Shown piece after piece: positions 25,238 through 33,580 of a stretch of DNA of 64,000 nt. Under the pieces are notes generated by a model. It had not been told where the DNA came from and made no database searches. It saw nothing but the letters and a program-made list of their open reading frames with translations. A program made the position numbers and the translations under genes. Every line of letters begins with the position of its first letter. The first letter of the stretch is position 1. Source of the stretch: Prevotella sp. Rep29 (lineage in GTDB: Bacteria; Bacteroidota; Bacteroidia; Bacteroidales; Bacteroidaceae); assembly GCF_019551475.1 (NCBI RefSeq), contig NZ_CP047159.1:1798001-1862000 (forward strand). Direction: 5' to 3'.

Positions 25238-28200
25238 TTATGCCTTCACAAGTGTCACCACGATGTCGGTACCGCCGTCGGGATGACGCTCTGCCGTGAT
25301 GCCACATCCGCGCCCGTTGGTGCTCTCGCCCGTGTCGCGGACAATCTGCCGACAAAGCAGATAGGGAATGTGTGCCATCGAACGGGGCGTGAACAGCGCC
25401 AGACACTCCTCATCGGTCAGGCTCAGACGGGCTATGCGCACCCGCACTTCCACATAGCGCCCGCGCTTCTCTGCCAACCGTGCCGACAGCCGTTTCTCGC
25501 CGCTCTGTTTCTGCAGTATCTCAAACAGATAGGACAGCATGTCGGCATCGCCGAGAAGACGTAGCGATGAATCGTGCGAGAGCACATCATAAGCCTTGCC
25601 AAACACACTTTCCAACGACACCGCCTTGCACACGGGCTTTACCGATTCCACCTGCCGCATGGCTTGCATACTGAGCAATGAGTACAACTCCTTGTAGTAT
25701 GACGCCGTCTCACTGATGCTCTGCAGGTTACGCGCCTCGTCATCCACCAGCTGATGGATGCGCGAAGGATAGTACATCGTCTCGTGCTTCAACGTGCTCA
25801 GACAGTTATCCAGCACGCTGTTGCTCACATACAGTTTCTCGTCTTCCAACTGATAGCGGTGCAGTTCATCACCAGCCAACTCTATGTCTCCACGCAAGGC
25901 GTCGCTTGCCTCTACATTCTGCCGGAGTGTCGTCATAATCTGCTCTACCACATTTTTCAACGAAGAGGGGAAGCGGTCGGTAGAAATCTGCCCTATCTCG
26001 CGAAGCTTCTCTTCGTCGGATGTCCCGGAGAGCAAGATGTCGTTGATGCGCCCGATGCGCTCGACACAATAGCGGAAATGCACTTCATGGCGGTAATACA
26101 ACACATAGTAAGCGGGAAATATCGACAACAGCAGCAACACGAGAATCACAATCGCCACATTCTTGTTCGTCTCCGACTGCTGCATGATGCGCACATAACT
26201 GTCGAGCGTATTGTCAGCCGACAACTCCTTGTACAACTGCGTATAAATCCTGTTGTTATAACGATACACATCCCATTCGTGCAGCGCCAACGCAGCCACG
26301 GCGCTCTCGTTCCGGATGTCGGTGATAATCGTATAGTCGATATTCAGACCCTCACGGAACCAGCTGATTTCAGGCGGGATGCCAGCCTCACTTCCAAGTG
26401 CCTTCAGCGTATCGGTGCCATGAGGTTTCAGCTTCCGATATTCATCATTCAGGCACATCCGCGCCGAGTCGGCATAGAGCAACGTCTTCGCATACTCACC
26501 GCGTATATTCGCATAATACGCCTTGTCGGCATATTTGTTTGCCGGCGTCACCACCTCATATCGCGACGGACCGTCCTGAGCTGCTGCAGGAAGCGCACCC
26601 AACAGACCGCCCAACAGCCACACCACTGTCAGCCACATGCGACGCACGCCCTTCGGCAGACGGAAGAAGAAACGGCTCCCCTCGCCCTCCCTGCTCTCGG
26701 CACCGATGGTGCAGACAGAGAAGAGCGAACTCATCTTGCGATATTTCTCGATGATACCGCGGCAGTTGAGCAGACCGAACCCATGGCTTTCATCGCCCGA
26801 ATCGTGTATCTCGACATTCAGTTTGAAAAGGTTCTCCAACTGCTCGGCAGACATACCCTTGCCCGTATCCTCAATACTCACCTCCACATACTCCTCCGTC
26901 GAACGGCTGCCTATCGTCACACGCCCTCCCGAAGAAGTGAACTTGCGCGCATTGTCGGCTATTGTGTTGATCATAAACAGCGTCAGCACCTTGTCTGCCT
27001 TCACCCAGTCATCCGTCGGTTGCACATCCAGCGCAACACCTTTCAGACTGAACCCCATCCGCCCGCGAGCAACCATTTCGAACAGCGGTTGCAACGCAAA
27101 ACTCTCTATATGCAGGCTCAACACTCCCTGCCGCAACTGAATCCAGTCGGTCAGAAGACTGTTATATTCGTTAATCTCCTCCGTCAGTTCCACCACATAG
27201 TTGAAACGCTCCTCACGGCTCACAGACCCTTCGCCACCTGCCGACAAGCGTCCCACCTCGTTCAGGATGCGGTCTATAAACGGCGTGACGCTGTTCACCA
27301 AAGACACCTTCGCACGCTGCTCCACACTCTGGCGCTTGCCATTGCGGATATGCAACCGACGGCGTTCCTTTTCCTCACAAATATCTTCATAACGCTCCTT
27401 CAATTCACCCACACGGCGGTCATTCTCAACCTTCCAACGTTCCAAAGGCTGCAGCAAGTCGTCTATCCTGCGCCCCCCGTCCCGACGACGGCGCAGACGA
27501 CTGAAGACAAACAACAGCAGCAACACCAACACAATCAACACAACCACCGCAACAATCATCGCCGTCAGCTGTGAAGACGAACGGCGCAAATGGTCCACAC
27601 GTGACTCCAGATAGCGGTCCTGACGCGTACGCTCCTGCAAATCAAGGTAAATATTCCGGTTGAAATCACTCCTACCCTTATCGCCCAAAGCCGAATATAC
27701 CACACTCATCTGCTCACGGATAGAAGAAACCAAATCAGGGGCTTGCTCAATGCGCACATCAACCGACAGAGCCGAATCCAAGCACTCCAACGACGAAGCA
27801 TAGGCTCCCAACTCCCAATAGCAACCAGCCAACGTACGCCAAGCACCGGCACGCTGATAGACATCACCATAAGTCTCAAACAAATGCAACGAACGCTCAG
27901 CCAGATTTCCAGCCAACAACGAATCAGCCACACCAGCCTCATTCAGATACATCACCGCAGGACCATTGTCAGCCAATAAGCGCTCCCGATAACCCTTCGT
28001 CTGCAACAACTCACTCAAAGCCTGCAGCGAATTCGCAACCCAAAACACATAGTCATATTCCGACGCCAGCTGATAGCAACGCAGCAAATACTCAAACTCT
28101 TCCTGGTTCACCTCCCACTGGCTGCCACCTGCCACGATGCCACCCGAACCGACATTATACAAATAAGACAGATACTGGGCTGTGTCGGCACGCAACTCGC

Positions 28201-28786
28201 CATCAACGTCCAGACCAGTAAGAGCAGCACGCGCCTGGTCACCCAAACCCATGTAATAATAATAAGTGGAACGCACGATGTCATACTCCGAACGAGCATA
28301 CAACAAACGACCACGCTCACGGGCAGACAAGCCGTCTAACTCCTCATCAATGCGAACCATACGGCGCTCGGCACGCTCACGATAGTCATAAAAATCCTTG
28401 TTCCGGGACTCACGCTGACAAAGACGCATACGCAGGACATCACCGACCAAGAGCTCCACCTGATTGTCGGTCAGCACATCCAGCGAATCCAGCTGACGCC
28501 ACGCCAAATCATAATCCATGCGGACGATACTTACAAAAGCCAAATGAGTATAGGCCTCAGCACGGGAACGGTCTGACAAGCCAGGCAGACGCAACACCTC
28601 ACGGGCACAAGCCTCCACCCTGCCCACATCACGGTAATGCCAATAATAAGCTGCATCATTCAAACGGTCACCACCATCCGCATCTGAAGAAGAAGAGCAA
28701 CAGCACAACAAAACGACAGAAGCCAACAAACACATTAACTTCCGGACGAAAAAAACATCTGTCTGCCCTATCAACATCTTCCTCAT
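25238..28786 (-). CDS. double-module sensor histidine kinase
   Basis: The 1182-residue protein has a lipoprotein-like N-terminus, a TPR-like sensor region (about 40-395), a membrane span (about 409-429), a coiled-coil and dimerisation-type segment (about 465-545), then an ATPase domain with N box MINTIADNARKF (604-615), G1 DTGKGMS (640-646) and G2 HGFGLLNC (668-675). A second signal-like segment (about 718-736) follows, then another extracytoplasmic region, a span (876-895), a dimerisation segment with KHETMYYP (His1001) and a degenerate ATPase-like end. The start at 28786 fits a TATCTTTG box ending 8 bp upstream. It probably phosphorylates the adjacent response regulator. Confidence 0.85.
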   Translation of the reverse strand: MRKMLIGQTDVFFVRKLMCLLASVVLLCCCSSSSDADGGDRLNDAAYYWHYRDVGRVEACAREVLRLPGLSDRSRAEAYTHLAFVSIVRMDYDLAWRQLDSLDVLTDNQVELLVGDVLRMRLCQRESRNKDFYDYRERAERRMVRIDEELDGLSARERGRLLYARSEYDIVRSTYYYYMGLGDQARAALTGLDVDGELRADTAQYLSYLYNVGSGGIVAGGSQWEVNQEEFEYLLRCYQLASEYDYVFWVANSLQALSELLQTKGYRERLLADNGPAVMYLNEAGVADSLLAGNLAERSLHLFETYGDVYQRAGAWRTLAGCYWELGAYASSLECLDSALSVDVRIEQAPDLVSSIREQMSVVYSALGDKGRSDFNRNIYLDLQERTRQDRYLESRVDHLRRSSSQLTAMIVAVVVLIVLVLLLLFVFSRLRRRRDGGRRIDDLLQPLERWKVENDRRVGELKERYEDICEEKERRRLHIRNGKRQSVEQRAKVSLVNSVTPFIDRILNEVGRLSAGGEGSVSREERFNYVVELTEEINEYNSLLTDWIQLRQGVLSLHIESFALQPLFEMVARGRMGFSLKGVALDVQPTDDWVKADKVLTLFMINTIADNARKFTSSGGRVTIGSRSTEEYVEVSIEDTGKGMSAEQLENLFKLNVEIHDSGDESHGFGLLNCRGIIEKYRKMSSLFSVCTIGAESREGEGSRFFFRLPKGVRRMWLTVVWLLGGLLGALPAAAQDGPSRYEVVTPANKYADKAYYANIRGEYAKTLLYADSARMCLNDEYRKLKPHGTDTLKALGSEAGIPPEISWFREGLNIDYTIITDIRNESAVAALALHEWDVYRYNNRIYTQLYKELSADNTLDSYVRIMQQSETNKNVAIVILVLLLLSIFPAYYVLYYRHEVHFRYCVERIGRINDILLSGTSDEEKLREIGQISTDRFPSSLKNVVEQIMTTLRQNVEASDALRGDIELAGDELHRYQLEDEKLYVSNSVLDNCLSTLKHETMYYPSRIHQLVDDEARNLQSISETASYYKELYSLLSMQAMRQVESVKPVCKAVSLESVFGKAYDVLSHDSSLRLLGDADMLSYLFEILQKQSGEKRLSARLAEKRGRYVEVRVRIARLSLTDEECLALFTPRSMAHIPYLLCRQIVRDTGESTNGRGCGITAERHPDGGTDIVVTLVKA

Positions 28787-28793
28787 TTTGTCA

Positions 28794-28801
28794 CAAAGAT
28801 A
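28794..28801 (-). promoter_or_regulatory. -7 box of the sensor kinase gene
   Basis: The complement reads TATCTTTG. Transcription would begin only a few bases before the ATG at 28786, so the mRNA is close to leaderless. It is divergent from the next promoter. Confidence 0.65.
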
Positions 28802-28861
28802 CCAATATTTTCTGATTAAGGAAAAAAAAACGAAAATTTTCACTGATTACAACTTTTTTTG

Positions 28862-28869
28862 TACCTTTG
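28862..28869 (+). promoter_or_regulatory. -7 box of the LacI-type regulator gene
   Basis: TACCTTTG lies 23 bp before the ATG at 28893. It is 60 bp from, and divergent to, the sensor kinase promoter. Confidence 0.65.
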
Positions 28870-28892
28870 CATGAGACATTATATAATAAGGA

Positions 28893-29957
28893 ATGGCGCA
28901 GCAAATCAGAATCAAGGACATCGCACAAAAAGCAGGTGTATCGGTCGGAACCGTTGACAGGGTGTTACACAACCGCCCTAACGTTTCAAAAAAGGCACTC
29001 GAGAAAGTAAAAAAAGTGCTCGAGGAAATGGACTATCAGCCCAATATGTATGCCAGCGCACTGGCACACAACCGCTCATACACCTTCTACCTCATCATGC
29101 CCAAACATGCCTCAGAGGCATATTGGCAGGAAATAGAAGAAGGAGCATTCAAAGCACGCAACGCAAGAAGAGACTTCCAAATCGAAGTGAAAATCATCTA
29201 TTACACAAGGCTGGAAGAAGACACATTTATCAAGGCTTACAACAATTGCCTGAACAACAATCCCGACGGCGTAATCATCGTACCGGCAGCACTCGACGTC
29301 ACGCAACAATTCACCAACCGGCTACACGAAAAAAACATACCGTTCATACTCCTCGACTCATACATGCCGGAGCTGAAACCCCTCTCCTTTTACGGACAAG
29401 ACTCGCTGTCAAGCGGATTCTTCGCTGCAAAAATGCTCATGTTGCTCGCAGCGAAAGAACAGGAAATCATGCTCATGAAGATGACCAAAGACGGAAAAGT
29501 GGCGAGCCGGCAACAAGACAGCCGGGAAGCAGGATTCCTGCACTACATGAGAGACCATCATCCGAATGTCACCATACGCGAATTATGCCTGCCGCTCGAC
29601 GGCGACAAGGCGACGTATGAAGAAATGCTTGAAAAGTTTTTCACCAAGAACAAAAAGATACACCATGCCATCACCTTCTGCTCGAAAGCCCACATCGTAG
29701 GAGAATTCCTGCTGCGGACAAACCGTCGGAACGTACAAATCATGGGATACGACATGGTACAGAAGAATGCGGAATGCCTCCGGAAAGGCAGCATCTCATT
29801 CCTCATCGCACAACACGCCTACATGCAGGGATATTACTGTGTAGAGACGCTCTTCCAAGCCATCGTACTCAAAAAAGGTGTGCCGCCCGTCAACTACATG
29901 CCCATCGAAATCCTCAACAAGGAAAACGTTGACTTCTATCAAAGAACCATTCTCTAA
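28893..29957 (+). CDS. LacI-family transcriptional regulator
   Basis: The 354-residue protein starts with a LacI helix-turn-helix, IKDIAQKAGVSVGTVDRVLH (residues 7-26), and hinge helix, then a periplasmic-binding-protein-like effector domain (about 62-345) with VIIVPAALDV and a C-terminal SFLIAQHAYMQGYY. Such regulators usually sense a sugar or sugar phosphate and control nearby transport or catabolic genes. No sugar operon is adjacent, so the target is unknown. It is followed 14 bp later by an uncharacterised gene. Confidence 0.93.
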   Translation: MAQQIRIKDIAQKAGVSVGTVDRVLHNRPNVSKKALEKVKKVLEEMDYQPNMYASALAHNRSYTFYLIMPKHASEAYWQEIEEGAFKARNARRDFQIEVKIIYYTRLEEDTFIKAYNNCLNNNPDGVIIVPAALDVTQQFTNRLHEKNIPFILLDSYMPELKPLSFYGQDSLSSGFFAAKMLMLLAAKEQEIMLMKMTKDGKVASRQQDSREAGFLHYMRDHHPNVTIRELCLPLDGDKATYEEMLEKFFTKNKKIHHAITFCSKAHIVGEFLLRTNRRNVQIMGYDMVQKNAECLRKGSISFLIAQHAYMQGYYCVETLFQAIVLKKGVPPVNYMPIEILNKENVDFYQRTIL

Positions 29958-29971
29958 ACACCCATACGACA

Positions 29972-30739
29972 ATGGACATCATCACACGAAACTTTTTCCA
30001 CATCCTGCAGCAAGGGGCATTCCACGAAAAGAACCAGACCGAGCCAATGTCGCCATTCAAATGGAAAAGGCTCATCCAAATGGCACAAGACCAAGGTGTC
30101 ACAGCCTATTTCACACACGTCACCGGCAACAACCATCAACAGCCCGATGACGACGAAGCGACAGACGAACAGCTCACCGATGTCACAAATCTTAGCAACA
30201 GATATCTCAACCACCAACTCATCAAGATACTCGAAACAGAAAAAAACGACGAAGACGCACAACCCGAGACACAACAACTACTTGCCATCATCATCTACAA
30301 CGTCAAAAAGATGCTCAACAGCAAGCTGTCGCTCAAGGGAATCATCGAACTCGGAAAATTCCTCAGGACAAAAGGGCATAAAGTGGATTTCGTCAAAATC
30401 GAAAAGTGGCTCAACAAACTGCACCTAAAAAGAATAGCACAACTGCAAGGGTCCATCCTCATCACCGATTTCAACTTTCAGGAAGAAGAAATCCCCTTCG
30501 TCGAAAAAATAGAAAAAGACGCACACAAACTGCTTCTCAAAACCATCGCACACACACAGAACGACGCGGCGGAAGAATGGCATTTCAGGCAGAGGGAAAA
30601 CGGCTTTGTACGCAACAACTCGCGACTGATGAGAAGAAACATCAGAAGAAACGCCAGATACCTGAAATACGCAGCCATTGAATCGACAAGCACGTTTGTA
30701 GCTAACTTCCTTAAAAGCCTCTCCGAAATTGAGGAATAA
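29972..30739 (+). CDS. conserved hypothetical protein
   Basis: The 255-residue protein has no signal peptide or membrane span. The N-terminus (residues 1-55, with FKWKRLIQMAQDQGVTAYF) and basic C-terminus (about 215-250, with RLMRRNIRRNARYLKYAAIE) look conserved in style. It may be distantly related to nucleotidyltransferase-like Bacteroidales proteins, but no active-site motif is visible. It is probably co-transcribed with the LacI-type regulator 14 bp upstream. Confidence 0.7.
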   Translation: MDIITRNFFHILQQGAFHEKNQTEPMSPFKWKRLIQMAQDQGVTAYFTHVTGNNHQQPDDDEATDEQLTDVTNLSNRYLNHQLIKILETEKNDEDAQPETQQLLAIIIYNVKKMLNSKLSLKGIIELGKFLRTKGHKVDFVKIEKWLNKLHLKRIAQLQGSILITDFNFQEEEIPFVEKIEKDAHKLLLKTIAHTQNDAAEEWHFRQRENGFVRNNSRLMRRNIRRNARYLKYAAIESTSTFVANFLKSLSEIEE

Positions 30740-30852
30740 AGCGTAAAATGATTACGTGATACAGGTTTTAATACACTTATCATATAAAGATGTTATAAAC
30801 TTTGCGAGTTTGTCAACTTGTCTGACGGCTCGCTTCATACGGATGTTAATTA
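30740..30852. other. spacer before the promoter-repeat cluster
   Basis: AT-rich spacer after the hypothetical gene. Together with the repeats that follow it makes a 386-bp gap without a gene. I see no terminator hairpin with a T-run. Confidence 0.5.
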
Positions 30853-31102
30853 TAAGTTACTTTCGCTCGACAAAAAATAAAAACGAGTTTTATTTTGTAT
30901 TTTTCGCTGTCACTCAACAACTCGTGTCCTCACTTATTCGTAACTTTAAATAAGTTACTTTCGCTCGACAATAAAAATTAAAACGAGTTTTATTTTGTAT
31001 TGTCCTCACTTATTCGTAACTTTAAATAAGTTACTTTCGCTCGACAATAAAAATTAAAACGAGTTTTATTTTGTATTGTCCTCACTTATTCGTAACTTTG
31101 CA
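30853..31102 (+). repeat. three tandem promoter-bearing repeats, 76-bp period
   Basis: Copies run 30853-30950 (with a 22-bp insertion), 30951-31026 and 31027-31102. Each contains an inverted pair CTCG...CGAG, then TTTG, a 19-bp spacer and a -7-like box. The boxes are TAACTTTA (30941-30948), TAACTTTA (31017-31024) and TAACTTTG (31093-31100). Only the third matches the consensus fully. Confidence 0.9.
31070..31100 (+). promoter_or_regulatory. promoter of the GH25 gene cluster
   Basis: TTTG (31070-31073), a 19-bp spacer and TAACTTTG (31093-31100): a full Bacteroidetes promoter in the last repeat copy. Confidence 0.8.
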
Positions 31103-31125
31103 TGATAAACAATCAAAGAAGTTCC

Positions 31126-31821
31126 ATGAAAAGATTAATCATATTCCTCCTATCTATCGTTACGCTCAACAGCATCGCAGCGCAAGACTACATCATGTGC
31201 GAGGATACATGCACACATATACACGGTCTTGATATGAGCCACTACCAAGGCGATGTATTCTGGGAGACGGTAGGAGCCAACAGCAAAATGATGTACGTAT
31301 ATCTCAAGGCAACCGAAGGAAAAGAACGCATCGACGAGAAATACAAGCGCAACATTGAGCTCGCACACCACTATGGGCTGAAAGTCGGGTCCTATCATTT
31401 CTACCGGGCACTCGTACCGCAACGGCAACAACTGCACAACTTCATGTCGCAATGCAGACCGGGAGACCAAGACCTCATACCGATGATTGATGTCGAAACC
31501 AAACCTAAAAGCATGACCGACGATGCATTCAGAGACTCTCTACAGATATTCATCCACCTCGTAGAGGAAGCATACAGGCAAAAGCCGCTCATCTACACAT
31601 ACACCAACTTCTACAACAAATACCTCGTCGGGCAAATAGACAAATACCCGCTCATGATTGCGCAATACTCACAGAACGAACCCAGGCTCGCAGATGACCG
31701 GGACATCGTCATGTGGCAATACACCGGAAAAGGACGCATCAACGGGGTAAACACATACGTTGACAAAAGCCGATTCCTCGGAAAACACGGCATGAGAGAA
31801 ATTAGATTCAGACACCATTAA
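31126..31821 (+). CDS. GH25-family lysozyme, secreted
   Basis: The enzyme hydrolyses the glycan backbone of peptidoglycan. The 231-residue product has a signal peptide (MKRLIIFLLSIVTLNSIAA), then the GH25 barrel: GLDMSHYQGDVFW near the N-terminus, VYLKATEG, KVGSYHFYRA, the acidic catalytic pair in LIPMIDVETKP and IMWQYTGKGRI near the end. I chose ATG 31126 over 31102 because the earlier codon lies at the expected transcription start of the promoter ending at 31100. It is followed by a zinc-ribbon membrane protein 24 bp downstream. Confidence 0.92.
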   Translation: MKRLIIFLLSIVTLNSIAAQDYIMCEDTCTHIHGLDMSHYQGDVFWETVGANSKMMYVYLKATEGKERIDEKYKRNIELAHHYGLKVGSYHFYRALVPQRQQLHNFMSQCRPGDQDLIPMIDVETKPKSMTDDAFRDSLQIFIHLVEEAYRQKPLIYTYTNFYNKYLVGQIDKYPLMIAQYSQNEPRLADDRDIVMWQYTGKGRINGVNTYVDKSRFLGKHGMREIRFRHH

Positions 31822-31845
31822 ACACTAAACTGAAATAGAAAGACC

Positions 31846-32904
31846 ATGATAATCAACTGCCCCGAATGCGGTCATCAGACCAGTGACAAAGCCCCCACAT
31901 GTCCTAACTGTGGAGTTGAGATTGCAGGAAAAATAAAAATCTGCACAAACTGCCGTCAGGCATACTTCACAAGCGACAAAGAATGCCCGCAGTGCAACCC
32001 CAAAAGAAAAAAACAAAACACCACGAACAGGAAGCCGTGGCACTCTGCCGTCATGATTGCAGCCGTATTTGCAGCACTCATCATAGCAACAACCCTATAC
32101 TTCAACAAAGAAAAGACACGCTCAAAAGAAAACAACGCATACGAACTGGCTGTCAGAAGCGACGACCCGCGGCTCATGGAAAACTTCCTCAACAACTTCC
32201 CTAACGCCACACCCGAACACATTGCAGCCATACAGAAAAAACTGCAACTCGTCAACAGCATACAAGATGAATGGTCCAAAGCACGCCAATCCAAATCGAA
32301 AAGCGACTTGCAGAACTTCCTTACAAAATACCCCAACACCACACACAAAGCAGAGATACAAAACCTCATCGACTCCATTGACTGGGCTGAGACCGAGAAG
32401 TCAAACACCATCGATGCCTACCAGCAATACCTCGAAGAGCACCCATACAGCAACCACGCTCCCATAGCACGGGAAAACATCAAGAAAATCAACACACAAA
32501 CCGTACAGCCCGAAGAACGGACTGCCATCGACAACCTACTCACTAACTTCTTCCGAAGCATCAACAGCCGAAGCGAAGAAGCACTCACGGCTACACTCAG
32601 CCCCAACATGACATCATTCAACAACATCGCAGCACCCACACAGGAAGACGTGCTGCAATGGATGAGAAGACAATATAAAGAAGAAGGAACACACATCCTC
32701 TGGAGACTCAACCACCAACTCAACATCCAAAAAAGAGAAATCGGAGACAACGCCTACGAATACACCGTCAAACTCAACGGAACTGAAGAAATCAAAAACA
32801 ACCTGCAGAACAGCACCAACAACTACAACATCACAGCTATCGTCTCACCAGACCATAAAATATCATCCATCAATATCAACAAAATCACCGACGAAAACCC
32901 ATGA
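31846..32904 (+). CDS. double zinc-ribbon, single-pass membrane protein
   Basis: The 352-residue protein has two pairs of zinc-binding knuckles at the N-terminus (CPECG and CPNCG, then CTNC and CPQC, residues 5-51), a basic stretch, one membrane span (about 68-87), a helical repeat-like region (about 95-215) and a C-terminal domain of about 120 residues with FFRSINSRSEEALTATL. Such zinc-ribbon-TM proteins occur in many bacteria with unknown roles. It overlaps the next gene by 4 bp. Confidence 0.75.
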   Translation: MIINCPECGHQTSDKAPTCPNCGVEIAGKIKICTNCRQAYFTSDKECPQCNPKRKKQNTTNRKPWHSAVMIAAVFAALIIATTLYFNKEKTRSKENNAYELAVRSDDPRLMENFLNNFPNATPEHIAAIQKKLQLVNSIQDEWSKARQSKSKSDLQNFLTKYPNTTHKAEIQNLIDSIDWAETEKSNTIDAYQQYLEEHPYSNHAPIARENIKKINTQTVQPEERTAIDNLLTNFFRSINSRSEEALTATLSPNMTSFNNIAAPTQEDVLQWMRRQYKEEGTHILWRLNHQLNIQKREIGDNAYEYTVKLNGTEEIKNNLQNSTNNYNITAIVSPDHKISSININKITDENP

Positions 32905-33341
32905 AAACCTCAGAACAAACCATCCAGCAAATCCAAAGAGCCATCAGAAAAATCTGCCAGAAATTCCCGGCAGACAGTCAGAACACACCCATCACCGACA
33001 TCCACATCAGAGTCTATCAGGAAACGGGTGAACTGCTCGCATTCGATGACGATGACAACGAAATCACACGATGCGTCATCGAGCAATGGATAGAAAACAA
33101 AGATGACAACTTCTATCAAGACGTTGCCGAAATCCTGCGAAAACAACTGCAAGAACAACAGGAAACTATCGACCAACTCAACATCTCAAAACCATTCAGT
33201 CTCGTACTCGAAGACGACGAGAAAGAAAACCTCGCCGAACTCTACATCGCCGACGATGACACCGTTATCATCGGAAAAGACCTCATGGAGGGACTCGAAA
33301 AAGACCTTGACAGTTTCCTCGAACAAATTCTCAAGGAATAA
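32901..33341 (+). CDS. acidic hypothetical protein
   Basis: The 146-residue protein is strongly acidic, with a predicted helical N-terminus, a segment DIHIRVYQETGELLAFDDDDNE, and a C-terminal KDLDSFLEQILKE. It has no signal, membrane span or known motif. Its ATG overlaps the stop of the zinc-ribbon gene (ATGA), so the two are translationally coupled and likely work together. Confidence 0.7.
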   Translation: MKTSEQTIQQIQRAIRKICQKFPADSQNTPITDIHIRVYQETGELLAFDDDDNEITRCVIEQWIENKDDNFYQDVAEILRKQLQEQQETIDQLNISKPFSLVLEDDEKENLAELYIADDDTVIIGKDLMEGLEKDLDSFLEQILKE

Positions 33342-33419
33342 GAGAGCACACGCTCTCCGCAACAGACTGTAAGCGTTTACATTCCTGATTCATTCACATA
33401 TCAGTATTGAATACCGGCA

Positions 33420-33455
33420 AAAGCCACTATACTGCGGTGGTATAGTGGCTTTTTC
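33420..33455 (+). terminator. terminator of the GH25/zinc-ribbon operon
   Basis: An 11-bp stem (33421-33431 with 33441-33451), 9-nt loop and five T residues. Confidence 0.85.
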
Positions 33456-33472
33456 GTCTCCGTTTCAAATAT

Positions 33473-33536
33473 TTTCCTTGGGAAACTTGTTTGTTTGGAA
33501 ATAAATGTTTACCTTTGCAACGTTTTCCATAGGAAA
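33473..33536 (+). promoter_or_regulatory. promoter flanked by two TTTCC-N3-GGAAA dyads
   Basis: TACCTTTG at 33510-33517 is the -7 box of the persulfide-enzyme gene. Matching dyads lie at 33473-33485 (TTTCC TTG GGAAA) and 33524-33536 (TTTCC ATA GGAAA), 51 bp apart centre to centre, on either side of the promoter. They look like paired operators. The MarR-type protein encoded in the same unit is a candidate binder. Confidence 0.65.
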
Positions 33537-33580
33537 GTAAAACAGACAACAAATAAGTAATCAATAAAACACGAAAGAAA

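Noticed and set aside
25754..27574. Long open frame on the plus strand opposite the sensor kinase
   Set aside because: Same reason: composition is that of a reverse-frame shadow, while the minus strand shows kinase motifs.
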